From: Nitratireductor soli
GTDB taxonomy: Bacteria > Pseudomonadota > Alphaproteobacteria > Rhizobiales > Rhizobiaceae
Assembly: GCF_001050155.1 (NCBI RefSeq)
Contig: NZ_LFVY01000010.1
Coordinates: 153,577 to 217,576, forward strand
Direction: 5' to 3'
DNA: 64,000 bases
The notes under the pieces were generated by a model. It ran no database searches and was not told the DNA's origin. It worked only from the letters and a program-made list of their open reading frames with translations. Shown here in pieces: positions 33,058 to 42,062 of the stretch. How positions within the stretch are numbered: the first letter of the stretch is position 1; every line of letters begins with the position of its first letter. Made by a program: the position numbers and the translations under genes.

Positions 33058-34455
33058 TCAGTGATCCATGGCCTTGACGATGTCGTCGGTCATCTTCTTT
33101 GCATCGCCGAGCAGCATCATCGTGCCGTCCTTGTAGAACAGCGTGTTGTCGATGCCGGCATAGCCGGAGCCGAGCGAGCGCTTGACGAACAGGCAGGTGC
33201 GCGCCTTGTCCACGTCGAGGATCGGCATGCCGTAGATCGGCGAGGATTTGTCGTCGCGTGCCGCCGGGTTGGTGACGTCGTTGGCGCCGATGACATAGGC
33301 GACGTCCGCCTGGGCGAACTCGGAGTTGATGTCCTCCAGCTCGAACACTTCGTCATAGGGCACCTGCGCCTCGGCGAGCAGCACGTTCATGTGGCCGGGC
33401 ATGCGTCCCGCCACCGGGTGAATGGCGTATTTCACCTCGACGCCGGCCGCCTTCAGCTTGTCGGCCAGTTCGCGCACCGCGTGCTGCGCCTGCGCCACCG
33501 CCATGCCGTAGCCCGGCACGATGATGACCTTCTGCGCATTGGCCATCAGATAGGCCGCGTCGTCGGCCGAACCCTGCTTGACGGTGCGGTCGATGCCGTC
33601 GTCGCTGGCCGCCGCCGTCTCGCCGCCGAAGCCGCCGAGAATGACCGAGATGAAGGAGCGGTTCATGCCCTTGCACATGATGTAGGACAGGATCGCGCCC
33701 GACGAGCCGACCAGCGCGCCGGTGATGATCAGCGCCAGATTGCCGAGCGTGAAGCCGATGCCGGCAGCCGCCCACCCCGAATAGGAATTGAGCATCGAGA
33801 CGACGACCGGCATGTCCGCGCCGCCGATCGGCACGATGATCAGCACGCCGAGCACCAGCGAGGCGGCGACGATCAGCCAGAAGATCGTCGTGCTCTGCGT
33901 CGTCACCAGAAGGATGATCAGCACCACCAGGGCGATGGCCAGGCTGGCGTTGATGATGTGGCGCATCGGCAAGAGGATCGGCTTGCCCGACATGCGGCCG
34001 TCCAGCTTCAGGAAGGCGATGATCGAGCCGGTGAAGGTGACCGCGCCGATGGCGACGCCGAGCGACATCTCGACCAGCGCCTGGGCGTGGATCGCACCCA
34101 GCGTGCCGATGCCGAAGCTTTCCGGCGCATACATGGCGGCGGCCGCCACCATGACGGCGGCAAGACCGACAAGGCTGTGGAAGGCGGCGACGAGCTGCGG
34201 CATCGCCGTCATGGCGATGCGCTTGGCGATCACCGCGCCGATGCCGCCACCGATGGCGATGCCGGCGACGATGAGCACGAAACCGCCAAAGGACGGCGTG
34301 GCGTAAACCAGCGTCGTGACGATGGCGATACCCATGCCGACCATGCCGTAGAGATTGCCCTTTCGGCTGGTGGTCGGATGCGACAGGCCGCGCAGCGCCA
34401 TGATGAACAGGACGCCGGAGACGAGATAGAGGAAGGATGCAAGATTGGCGCTCAC
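33058..34455 (-). CDS. pntB: NAD(P) transhydrogenase beta subunit
   Basis: The GTG at 34455 (VSANLASFLYLVSG) gives 465 residues, the PntB size; the frame upstream lies inside pntAB. About eight or nine membrane spans are followed by the NADP-binding domain III: VIIVPGYGMAVAQAQHAV (GYGMAVAQAQ), HPVAGRMPGHMNVLLAEA, and IGANDVTNPAARDDKSSPIYGMPI. With PntAA and PntAB it moves protons while reducing NADP with NADH. Last gene of the operon. Confidence 0.95.
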   Translation of the reverse strand: MSANLASFLYLVSGVLFIMALRGLSHPTTSRKGNLYGMVGMGIAIVTTLVYATPSFGGFVLIVAGIAIGGGIGAVIAKRIAMTAMPQLVAAFHSLVGLAAVMVAAAAMYAPESFGIGTLGAIHAQALVEMSLGVAIGAVTFTGSIIAFLKLDGRMSGKPILLPMRHIINASLAIALVVLIILLVTTQSTTIFWLIVAASLVLGVLIIVPIGGADMPVVVSMLNSYSGWAAAGIGFTLGNLALIITGALVGSSGAILSYIMCKGMNRSFISVILGGFGGETAAASDDGIDRTVKQGSADDAAYLMANAQKVIIVPGYGMAVAQAQHAVRELADKLKAAGVEVKYAIHPVAGRMPGHMNVLLAEAQVPYDEVFELEDINSEFAQADVAYVIGANDVTNPAARDDKSSPIYGMPILDVDKARTCLFVKRSLGSGYAGIDNTLFYKDGTMMLLGDAKKMTDDIVKAMDH

Positions 34456-34456
34456 G

Positions 34457-34882
34457 TCACTTGTCCTTCTTCTTGTACATGGCCAGCATGCGACTGGTGA
34501 CGAGGAACCCGCCAAAGATATTGACCGAGGCCAGCACCAGGGCGACGAAGCCGAAGCCGGTGGCCAGTCCCGAGGCGGAGATGCCGACGGCAAGCAACGC
34601 GCCGACGACGATGACCGAGGAAATGGCGTTGGTGACCGACATCAGCGGCGTGTGCAGCGCCGGCGTCACCGACCAGACCACGTAGTAGCCGACGAAGATC
34701 GCCAGGACGAAGATCGCCAGGCGGAAGACGAAGGGATCGATCGCCCCGCCGGACGCGCCATGCGCCAGCGCGCCTGCCGCATCGGCGACATCCGCCGCCT
34801 GCATGCCTTCCATGGCGGCGCGAACGCTCGCCACGGCGCTGTCGAGCTGGTCGAGCGCCCTTTCGAGTGCCGTTGGTTCCAT
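34457..34882 (-). CDS. pntAB: NAD(P) transhydrogenase alpha subunit, membrane part
   Basis: The 141-residue protein has an N-terminal helical segment and the four-span membrane unit of the split alpha subunit: [46 protein letters not shown]. The [13 protein letters not shown] loop is diagnostic. Its ATG shares its A with the pntAA stop (TGATG). Split alpha subunits are normal in alphaproteobacteria. Confidence 0.95.
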   Translation of the reverse strand: MEPTALERALDQLDSAVASVRAAMEGMQAADVADAAGALAHGASGGAIDPFVFRLAIFVLAIFVGYYVVWSVTPALHTPLMSVTNAISSVIVVGALLAVGISASGLATGFGFVALVLASVNIFGGFLVTSRMLAMYKKKDK

Positions 34883-36207
34883 CAGGCTTCTCCCCCCGAT
34901 TTGGTTGCGGCAGGCGCCTTCGCCGGGCTCTTGGCATCAGCAGGCTTGGCCGCAGGTTTCTTCGCTGCAGGTTTCCGGGCCGCAGGCTTCTTCGCTGCCG
35001 TCGCACTTGTCGCCTTGGCGGCCTTGGCCGCCGGCGCCTTCTTCGGTGCAGCGGTTTTCGCCGCCGGCTTGGACGCATCGACGAAGTTCGGATGCACGAT
35101 CTTGCCGCCATGGGTCAGCATGGTCGCCTTGACCAGCTCGTCCTCCATGTCGATGGCAAGCGCTTGTCTCTCCTTGTCGATCATCGTCTCGAGGAAGGCG
35201 AACAGGTTCTTCGCATAGAGCAGCGAGGCGGATGCGGCGACCCGGCCCGGCACGTTGAGATGGCCGAGGATCTTCACATCGTTGGCCGTCGTCACCACGC
35301 GGCCAGCGACCGCGCCCTCGACATTGCCGCCGCGCTCGACCGCCAGATCGACGATGACCGAACCCGGCTTCATCGACTTGACCATGGCCGCGCTCACCAG
35401 CTTCGGCGCCGGCCGGCCGGGGATCAGTGCCGTGGTGATGACGATGTCCTGCTTGGCGATGTGCTCGGCGACCAGTTCGGCCTGCGCCTTTTTCTCGGCA
35501 TCCGTCAGTTCGCGGGCGTAACCGCCCTCGCCCGACGCATCCTTCAGCGCCTCCGTCATGATGAACTTGGCGCCCAGCGAGGCCACCTGCTCGCCGGCCG
35601 CCGCCCGCACGTCGGTCGCCGTGACCACCGCGCCCAGGCGGCGCGCCGTGGCGATGGCCTGCAGGCCGGCGACGCCGGCGCCCATGACGAACACCTTGGC
35701 CGCCGGCACCGTGCCGGCCGCCGTCATCATCATCGGCATCGCCCGGTCATACTCGGCGGTGGCGTCGATCACGGCGCGGTAGCCGGCCAGATTGGCCTGC
35801 GAGGACAAGACGTCCATCGACTGGGCGCGCGTGATGCGCGGCATGAATTCCATGGCGAAGGCGGTGACGCCTGCATCGGCCATCGCCGCCACGTCGCCCT
35901 CGTGGCCATACGGGTCCATGGTGGCGATGACCACCGCGCCCTTCTTGTAGGATTTGAGTTCGCCTGGGTTCGGCCGGCGCAATTTGAGGATGATGTCGGC
36001 CTTGGCGGCGTCCGCCAGCTTGCCGATCTTCGCTCCCGCCTTCTCGAACTCGCCGTCGACAATGCGCGATTGCGCGCCGGCGCCCGCCTCGATCACCAGG
36101 TCGAAGCCGAGACCCGCAAGCCGCTTGACCGTATCGGGCGATGCCGCAACGCGGCCTTCCGTGACGTCAGTTTCCTTAGGCACAAAAATGCTTTGTCCCA
36201 CCGTCAT
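34882..36207 (-). CDS. pntAA: NAD(P) transhydrogenase alpha subunit, NAD-binding part, with Lys/Ala-rich tail
   Basis: The 441-residue protein is domain I of the enzyme: [17 protein letters not shown], the mobile-loop region with [20 protein letters not shown], and the Rossmann motif [20 protein letters not shown]. It ends, after NFVDASKP at about residue 380, in some 60 residues dominated by Ala, Lys and Pro (repeats of AAKKPA). This histone-H1-like tail replaces the usual short end and is unusual for the family. First gene of pntAA-pntAB-pntB. Confidence 0.94.
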   Translation of the reverse strand: MTVGQSIFVPKETDVTEGRVAASPDTVKRLAGLGFDLVIEAGAGAQSRIVDGEFEKAGAKIGKLADAAKADIILKLRRPNPGELKSYKKGAVVIATMDPYGHEGDVAAMADAGVTAFAMEFMPRITRAQSMDVLSSQANLAGYRAVIDATAEYDRAMPMMMTAAGTVPAAKVFVMGAGVAGLQAIATARRLGAVVTATDVRAAAGEQVASLGAKFIMTEALKDASGEGGYARELTDAEKKAQAELVAEHIAKQDIVITTALIPGRPAPKLVSAAMVKSMKPGSVIVDLAVERGGNVEGAVAGRVVTTANDVKILGHLNVPGRVAASASLLYAKNLFAFLETMIDKERQALAIDMEDELVKATMLTHGGKIVHPNFVDASKPAAKTAAPKKAPAAKAAKATSATAAKKPAARKPAAKKPAAKPADAKSPAKAPAATKSGGEA

Positions 36208-36278
36208 GTCCTTTCGGTTGGACCGTCCTCCCCATCGTCGGGGCAGCGTTCGCCGCCCCGCACGTCAAGCCGTGCGCC

Positions 36279-36506
36279 CTAGCGCAGCAGCCAGGCGCCG
36301 AGCGCCGTGATGAGAATGAAAAGAACGGTGCTGGAGAAAAATCCAGCGGAGGTGAAAAAGCCGAACGCCATCGCGATCAAAAGGGCGATGATCACCAGGC
36401 TCGAATATTTGGAGATGGTCAGGAAAAGATTGTAGGTGCGCTCGTGTTCCGCGTAGTCCATTTCCGCGCCCGTCTCGGCCGGACCGGCCGGCGTATTGTC
36501 TGCCAT
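36279..36506 (-). CDS. aa3-type cytochrome c oxidase subunit IV-like small protein
   Basis: The start at 36506 (MADNTPAGPAETG) is preferred; the ORF upstream does not fit the family. The 75-residue protein has MDYAEHERTYNLFLTISKY, the signature of the bacterial aa3-type subunit IV family, and one or two membrane spans (SLVIIALLIAMAFGFF, VLFILITALGAWLL). It precedes pntAA by 71 nt on the same strand, a common rhizobial arrangement. Confidence 0.85.
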   Translation of the reverse strand: MADNTPAGPAETGAEMDYAEHERTYNLFLTISKYSSLVIIALLIAMAFGFFTSAGFFSSTVLFILITALGAWLLR

Positions 36507-36683
36507 CACAAAACCCCATGGGAATAGAATTGGACTTGGGGAATAGCGAAAAGATGGCTGGAGGGCAATGGGAGGATTGCCGCACGAGCGGTGTGCCCAC
36601 CTTTCAATCGGTTTGCAACGCCCAAGGCGTTGCAGGCCGGACACGCGGTGCAACGAGAAGCGGCAGAAGCGGCCCGGAACCTG

Positions 36684-37517
36684 TTACGAAAGCCAGCGCT
36701 TGCGCCGTTTGTAATGTTTCACATTGCGGAAGGAACGCCGCCCCTCGCCGCCGACGCCGAGATAGAACTCCTTGACATCCTCATTCTCGCGCAGCGCCTG
36801 GGCCTCGCCATCGAGGACGACCCGGCCCGATTCGAGGATATAGCCGTACTTGGCGTAGCGCAGCGCCACGTTGGTGTTCTGCTCGGCCAGCAGGAACGAC
36901 ACGCCCTGCTCCTCGTTGAGCTTCTTGACGATCTCGAAAATCTCCTCGACCAGCTGCGGCGCAAGCCCCATCGACGGCTCGTCGAGCAGGATCATCTTCG
37001 GTCGCGAAAGCAGCGCCCGGCCGATGGCCGTCATCTGCTGCTCGCCGCCGGACGTATAGCCGGCCTGCGAGTTGCGCCGCTCTTTCAGGCGCGGGAAATA
37101 GGTGTAGACCAGGTCGAGGTCCTGACGGATCGCCGCCTGCCCGTCGCGCCGCGTAAAGGCGCCGGTCAGGAGATTGTCCTCCACCGACAGATGGCCGAAG
37201 CAATGCCGCCCCTCCATCACCTGGATACAACCGCGCCGCACCAGATCGTTGGGCGACAGATTCTGCACCTCGCCTCCCTCGAACAGGATCGATCCCTTGG
37301 TGACCTCGCCGCGCTCGGCGTGCAGCAGATTGGAAATCGCCTTCAGGGTCGTCGTCTTGCCGGCGCCGTTGGCCCCGAGCAGCGCGGTGATGCCACCGCG
37401 CGGCACCGACAGCGACACGCCCTTCAGGACCAGAATGACATGATCGTAGATGACCTCGATGTTGTTGACTTCGAGGATGGCCTCGGCGGGCGCGGCTGCG
37501 GGGGCTGTATTGCTCAT
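36684..37517 (-). CDS. livF: Branched-chain amino-acid-type ABC transporter ATP-binding protein
   Basis: The ATG at 37517 has GGAG 8 nt ahead. The 277-residue ATPase has Walker A LLGANGAGKTTTLKAIS, signature TSGGEQQMTAIGRALL, Walker B ILLDEPSMGLAP and H-loop equivalents (AEQNT), all LivF-like. A basic tail (KHYKRRKRW) is longer than usual. It energises uptake with LivG, LivH and LivM. It is last in the cluster, after the binding-protein gene and a repeat-bearing gap. Confidence 0.9.
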   Translation of the reverse strand: MSNTAPAAAPAEAILEVNNIEVIYDHVILVLKGVSLSVPRGGITALLGANGAGKTTTLKAISNLLHAERGEVTKGSILFEGGEVQNLSPNDLVRRGCIQVMEGRHCFGHLSVEDNLLTGAFTRRDGQAAIRQDLDLVYTYFPRLKERRNSQAGYTSGGEQQMTAIGRALLSRPKMILLDEPSMGLAPQLVEEIFEIVKKLNEEQGVSFLLAEQNTNVALRYAKYGYILESGRVVLDGEAQALRENEDVKEFYLGVGGEGRRSFRNVKHYKRRKRWLS

Positions 37518-37540
37518 CTCGGCTCCGAGGTTGAAGTCTC

Positions 37541-37664
37541 CTTCTCCCCGCTTGCGGGGAGAGGGTGGCCCGAAGGGCCGGGTGAGGGGCGGAGCCCAGG
37601 CTCCAAAGGCTCGCGCTGCCCCCCATCTGCCTGCATGCATCTTCTCCCCGCAAGCGGGGAGAAG
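37541..37664. repeat. Paired palindromic repeat (CTTCTCCCCGC type)
   Basis: CTTCTCCCCGCTTGCGGGGA at 37541-37560 is followed by GGCCCGAAGGGCC, and CTTCTCCCCGCAAGCGGGGA begins at 37641. I recall this as a frequent rhizobial intergenic repeat. It lies between the binding-protein gene and livF and may modulate their relative expression. Confidence 0.75.
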
Positions 37665-37674
37665 AAAGCTGTCG

Positions 37675-38994
37675 TCACATCTTGCATTCTTCGTTGATCG
37701 GCCATGGCGCGTTGGCCGATGCGTATTCCTGCGCTTCCTTGTCTTCCAGCGGCTCGATCGCTGCACGGTCTGGCGTCAGGAGTTCCGAAGCCTTGACGAA
37801 CTTGGCGCCATCCCACTGCAGCATCCAGCCCCCGCCATGTCCGGTGTGGTCGGCGCAGGACGTATTGAAGGGGACGAGCATGCCTTCCGCACCCAAGGCC
37901 TGGATACGGGCTTCGTCCAGGTTGAGGTTTTCCAGACCCCAGCGCAATTGCTCGGGGTTCGGCGACTTGACGTCGAACTGCTCCTGCGCCGCGTTGATGC
38001 CCTCTACGAGTATGGCAGAGATCATGAGGCCGCGCTGGTAGAACACCCAATCGAACTCGCCCTCACCCTGGTTGATGAGCGACTTGCCGGTGTCGACCAC
38101 ATATTTCTTGATGTCTTGCATCAGCGGCGATTCGGAATTCGGCACGCTCCACGAAACCGACCGATAGCCCTTGCCATCCTCGCCGACGAGCTTCAGGTCG
38201 CCGTCATGGCCCGACCACCAGATACCGACGAACTGATCCATCGGATACTTGGTTTTCACCGCTTCGGTGAGAGCGCCGGCGTTCATGGCGCCCCAACCCC
38301 ACATCAGCACGAAGTCGGGACGCTCGCGGCGGATCTGCAGCCATTGCGCCGACTGGTTCTGCATTTCGGTAAGACCGACTGGAATCGGCAGCAGCGTGAA
38401 ACCGTGCTTCGCGGCAAGCGCTTCGAGCAGCGGGATCGGCTCCTTTCCATAGGGGTGATCAAGGTGCAGGAGGGCAATCTTCTTGTCCTTGAGGTTGTCG
38501 AGATTGCCGTCGGAGATGTTCCTGAGGATCATCGAGGCGCCGTCCCAATAGGAAGACGGGGGGTTGAAGGCCCATTGGAATACCTTGCCGTCGGCCATGG
38601 GTGAGAAGCCGTAGCCGGGAGCGAGGATCGGAATCTCATCGACATTCGACTTGGGCAGGACCTGCAGCGTAATGCCGGTCGACCAAGGCTGAGTGACCAC
38701 GGCGTTGGCCTTGGTCTTCTCGTAACACTCGACGCCCTTCTCGGTGTTATAGCCGGTCTCGCACTCGTCATAGACGAGCTTCACGCCGTTGAGCCCGCCA
38801 TCGCGTTCGTTGAGCAGCGTGATGTAATCGCGCTGGCCGTTCATCAACGGCGTGCCCGTCGCCGCGAACGGCCCGGTGCGGTAGGACAGGTTTGGAATGT
38901 AGATGGAATCGTCCTGCGCTGCGGCAGGCTCGGAAAAACCGGCGCCGAGCACAAGCGCCGACGACAGGATCGCAGTTTTGAGCAATGTCTTCAT
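37675..38994 (-). CDS. ABC transporter substrate-binding protein, branched-chain amino-acid/aromatic type
   Basis: GGAGGA precedes the ATG. A Sec signal (MKTLLKTAILSSALVLGAGFSEPAAAQ) leads a 412-residue mature protein of the periplasmic type I fold: IYIPNLSYRTGPFAATGTPL, VYDECETGYNTEKGVECYEK, HLDHPYGKEPIPLLEALAAKHG. The paired acyl-CoA synthetase suggests an aromatic or aliphatic acid ligand rather than leucine, but this is inference. Confidence 0.88.
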   Translation of the reverse strand: MKTLLKTAILSSALVLGAGFSEPAAAQDDSIYIPNLSYRTGPFAATGTPLMNGQRDYITLLNERDGGLNGVKLVYDECETGYNTEKGVECYEKTKANAVVTQPWSTGITLQVLPKSNVDEIPILAPGYGFSPMADGKVFQWAFNPPSSYWDGASMILRNISDGNLDNLKDKKIALLHLDHPYGKEPIPLLEALAAKHGFTLLPIPVGLTEMQNQSAQWLQIRRERPDFVLMWGWGAMNAGALTEAVKTKYPMDQFVGIWWSGHDGDLKLVGEDGKGYRSVSWSVPNSESPLMQDIKKYVVDTGKSLINQGEGEFDWVFYQRGLMISAILVEGINAAQEQFDVKSPNPEQLRWGLENLNLDEARIQALGAEGMLVPFNTSCADHTGHGGGWMLQWDGAKFVKASELLTPDRAAIEPLEDKEAQEYASANAPWPINEECKM

Positions 38995-39073
38995 GCTGTT
39001 TCCTCCACTTGTTCTTTTCTCCGACAGGAAGGGGCGAACCGGCCCCGTTTCAAGCGGCCTTCCCGTTCGTTGT

Positions 39074-40150
39074 TCAATGCGGGAACGGCCACAGAATGAG
39101 TTTTTCCCTGATGATCGCCCAGAACCGCGCCAGGCCGTGCGGCTCGACGATCAGGAATGTGATGATCAGCGCGCCGATGATCATCACATTCAAGTGCTCC
39201 GCTGTCGCCGCGTCGATCGGCAGGCCGAGCGCCTTCGGCACAGTGCTGATAATGACCGGCAGCGCGACGATGAGGATCGCGCCAAGATAATTGCCCAGCA
39301 CCGAACCAAGGCCGCCGATGATGGCGATGAACAGCACACGGAACGACAGGGGAATGTCGAACAGGTTGGCTTCCGCCGCGCCCCGCCACAGGAAAACGAA
39401 CAGCGCGCCGGCGATCCCGACGATGTAGGACGAGACGAAGAAGGCCATGAGTTTGGCGCGCATCAGGTTGATTCCGACCAATTCCGCGGCGATGTCCATG
39501 TCGCGCACGGCTTTCCACATGCGGCCGATGCGCCCGCGGGTGATGTTGATGGCAAACACGGTGATGACGCAGACCGTGCACAGCACGAAATAATACTGTG
39601 CGATGGCTGTCGCGCGCGGACCTGCAACGGTAACGCCGAACAACGCGATGTTCGGCACCTGGATCGCCCCGGAGGCGTTGTAGTTGTAGAGCCAGCCCCA
39701 TTTCTGGAACAGCCAGACCAGGAAGAACTGCGCCGCCAGCGTGGCGATGGCGAGGTAGAAGCCCTTGATCCTCAGCGATGGCAACCCGAAGATCACGCCG
39801 ATAGTCGCCGAGAAGAAACCCGATAGGGCGATGGCGACGACGATGTTCATCTCCGGAAAGATCGACACCAGCTTGTAGCAGGCATAAGCGCCGACCCCCA
39901 TGAACGCGCCGGTGCCGAGCGACAATTGCCCGGCATAGCCGGTCAGGATGTTGAGCCCCAGCGCCGCCAGCGAATAGATCAGGACCGGGGTGAGCAGCGC
40001 CCGGAAGGTGAACTCACTGGCCGTCAGCGGGAAAACGACGAAGGCGAACAGTGCGATCACGCCGAGCAGGAACGCGTCCTGGCGTACGGGAAACAGCGCA
40101 TAGTCGGCCTGATAGCTGGTCTTGAACTGGCCTGCAGTGGGGTAGAACAT
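39074..40150 (-). CDS. livM: Branched-chain-type ABC permease
   Basis: The 358-residue membrane protein is LivM-like: about ten spans, with ALGLNILTGYAGQLSLGTGAFMGVGAY, the KGFYLAIATLAAQFF region and the cytoplasmic RGRIGRMWKAVRDMDIAAELVGINLMRAKLMAF coupling loop. It starts 3 nt after the livH stop. It forms the transmembrane pore with LivH. Confidence 0.92.
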   Translation of the reverse strand: MFYPTAGQFKTSYQADYALFPVRQDAFLLGVIALFAFVVFPLTASEFTFRALLTPVLIYSLAALGLNILTGYAGQLSLGTGAFMGVGAYACYKLVSIFPEMNIVVAIALSGFFSATIGVIFGLPSLRIKGFYLAIATLAAQFFLVWLFQKWGWLYNYNASGAIQVPNIALFGVTVAGPRATAIAQYYFVLCTVCVITVFAINITRGRIGRMWKAVRDMDIAAELVGINLMRAKLMAFFVSSYIVGIAGALFVFLWRGAAEANLFDIPLSFRVLFIAIIGGLGSVLGNYLGAILIVALPVIISTVPKALGLPIDAATAEHLNVMIIGALIITFLIVEPHGLARFWAIIREKLILWPFPH

Positions 40151-40153
40151 GGA

Positions 40154-41113
40154 TTACACCCGCTCGATGATTTTTTCGCCAAACAGCCCCTGCGGGCGGA
40201 AGAGAAGCACCAGCAACGCCAGCATGTAGGCGAACCAGGCTTCGGTGTTGCCGCCCAACAAGGGTTGGCCCCAATAGATCTCGAACACTTTCTCAAGGAT
40301 GCCGATAGCCAGCCCGCCGATGATGGCCCCCATGACGCTTTCCAGCCCGCCCAGCATCAGCACCGGCAGCGCCTTGAAGGCGATCACCTCCAGAGCGAAG
40401 GAAACCCCTGCCCTCGCCCCCCAGACGATGCCCGTGGCCAAGGCGATGACGCCGGCGATGAACCAGACAATGACCCAGATCGTCGACAGGGAAATACCGA
40501 CCGACAGCGCCGCCTGGTGATCGTCGCCAAGTGCCCGGATGGCGCGGCCGATCTTCGACTTGTTGAGGAAGACCAGCAGGCCCGCCACCAGTAGCATCGC
40601 GCCAATGACGGCTGTCAGATCCTTCTGTTCGATGGAGACGAAGCCGCCGAACGGCTCGAAGACGAAGCTGTCCGTCGGAATCATCAGCTCCTTGGTGATC
40701 ATCACCTTGTTTTCGCCGCCGAAAATCAGTTCGCCGAAGCCGATGAGGAACAGCGTGATGCCGATGGTCGCCATGAACAGGATGATGTCCGGCTGGTTGA
40801 CCAGCGGACGCAACACGACGCGCTCGATGGTGATGGCCAGGACCAGCATGACGACCAGCGTCAGCGGCAGGGCAATGAAGGCGGGAAGTCCCTTTTCATG
40901 CAGGCCGACCAGCGTCAACGCGGCGAAGACGACCATGATCCCTTGCGCGAAATTGAAGATGCGCGACGATTTGTAGATCAGCACGAAGCCGAGCGCGATC
41001 AGGGCATAGAGCACCCCTCCGACCAGCCCTTCCCACAGCACCTGCAACAGGAAATCGGGCGCTGCCGCCATGTCGGCAAACGGCTTTACCAGGATGTTGT
41101 CGAGAAATTCCAT
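40154..41113 (-). CDS. livH: Branched-chain-type ABC permease
   Basis: The start at 41113 (MEFLDNILVKPF) gives 319 residues; upstream sequence is the mosaic repeat region. LivH features are GLVGGVLYALIALGFVLIYKSSRIFNFAQG, the FMATIGITLFLIGFGELIFG region, and KIGRAIRALGDDHQAALSVGISLSTIW as coupling loop. A 124-nt gap with repeat copy 3 separates it from livG. Confidence 0.92.
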   Translation of the reverse strand: MEFLDNILVKPFADMAAAPDFLLQVLWEGLVGGVLYALIALGFVLIYKSSRIFNFAQGIMVVFAALTLVGLHEKGLPAFIALPLTLVVMLVLAITIERVVLRPLVNQPDIILFMATIGITLFLIGFGELIFGGENKVMITKELMIPTDSFVFEPFGGFVSIEQKDLTAVIGAMLLVAGLLVFLNKSKIGRAIRALGDDHQAALSVGISLSTIWVIVWFIAGVIALATGIVWGARAGVSFALEVIAFKALPVLMLGGLESVMGAIIGGLAIGILEKVFEIYWGQPLLGGNTEAWFAYMLALLVLLFRPQGLFGEKIIERV

Positions 41114-41138
41114 ACGTGTCCCGCTCCCTTCACCGTCC

Positions 41139-41236
41139 AGAGCGCCATGCATCCGAATGGACGCGCAACGGTGCTCTATCCCTTTGTTCTTCCGCATTCA
41201 TGCGGACGTCAGGTGATCCTGCCTGACTGCAAAATA
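41139..41236 (+). repeat. Mosaic palindromic repeat, copy 3
   Basis: AGAGC...GCTCT hairpin (41139-41176), CCGCATTCATGCGG, then CAGGTGATCCTGCCTG and TGCAAAATACT follow in the conserved order. It lies between livG and livH within the cluster. Confidence 0.82.
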
Positions 41237-41237
41237 C

Positions 41238-42062
41238 TCAATGCGGCACGCCCAGATAGGCGTCGATCACATCCTGATTGTTCTTCACTTCGTCCGGCGG
41301 TCCATCGGCGATCTTCTTGCCGTAGTCGAGCACGACCACCCGGTCGGACAAATCCATCACCACGCCCATATCGTGCTCGATCAGCGCGATGGTCGTCCCC
41401 CTCTGCTGGTTCACGTCGATGATGAACCGGCTCATGTCTTCTTTTTCCTCGAGATTCATGCCGGCCATAGGCTCGTCGAGCAGAAGCAATGTCGGCTCCA
41501 TGGCCAGTGCCCTGCCCAGCTCGACGCGCTTTTGCAGCCCGTAGGGCAATTTGCCGACCGGCGTGCGCCTGATGTGCTGGATCTCCAGGAAGTCGATGAT
41601 CTCCTCGACCTTCTCCCGATGCTCGATCTCCTCGCGCAGCGCCGGCCCATGCCACAGCATCTGCCAGCCGATATGGCGCTTCATCATCACCGAGCGCCCG
41701 GCCATGATGTTGTCGAGCGTCGACATGCCCTTGAACAGCGCCACGTTCTGGAAGGTGCGGGCAATCCCCTGCCCGACCGCCTGGTGCGGCTTCATCGAGC
41801 GTCGTTCCTTGCCGCGAAAGACGATGGTTCCCAGTTGCGGCGTGTAGAAACCGTTGATGACGTTGAGCATCGACGTCTTGCCGGCACCATTCGGGCCGAT
41901 GATGGCGCGTATCTCGCCCTTCATGACGTTCAGCGAAATGTCGGTTATGGCTTTCACGCCGCCGAAGGCCAGTGAAACATTGCGCACGTCGAGCAGCACG
42001 CCGCCCTTGGCTATGCCATCGTCCGAGACGCGCAGATGGTTCGGATCGGGGCGCGGGTTCAT
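41238..42062 (-). CDS. livG: Branched-chain-type ABC transporter ATP-binding protein
   Basis: The ATG at 42062 overlaps the acyl-CoA synthetase stop (ATGA). The 274-residue ATPase has Walker A IIGPNGAGKTSMLNVING, signature LPYGLQKRVELGRAL, Walker B LLLDEPMAGMN and EHDMGVVMDL, as in LivG. The LPYGLQKRVE variant of the signature is known in this subgroup. Partner of LivF. Confidence 0.93.
   Translation of the reverse strand: MNPRPDPNHLRVSDDGIAKGGVLLDVRNVSLAFGGVKAITDISLNVMKGEIRAIIGPNGAGKTSMLNVINGFYTPQLGTIVFRGKERRSMKPHQAVGQGIARTFQNVALFKGMSTLDNIMAGRSVMMKRHIGWQMLWHGPALREEIEHREKVEEIIDFLEIQHIRRTPVGKLPYGLQKRVELGRALAMEPTLLLLDEPMAGMNLEEKEDMSRFIIDVNQQRGTTIALIEHDMGVVMDLSDRVVVLDYGKKIADGPPDEVKNNQDVIDAYLGVPH

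Noticed and set aside
33043..34500. 485-codon plus-strand frame opposite pntB
   Set aside because: Composed mostly of His, Asp, Arg and Gly, as expected for the complement of membrane-protein codons.
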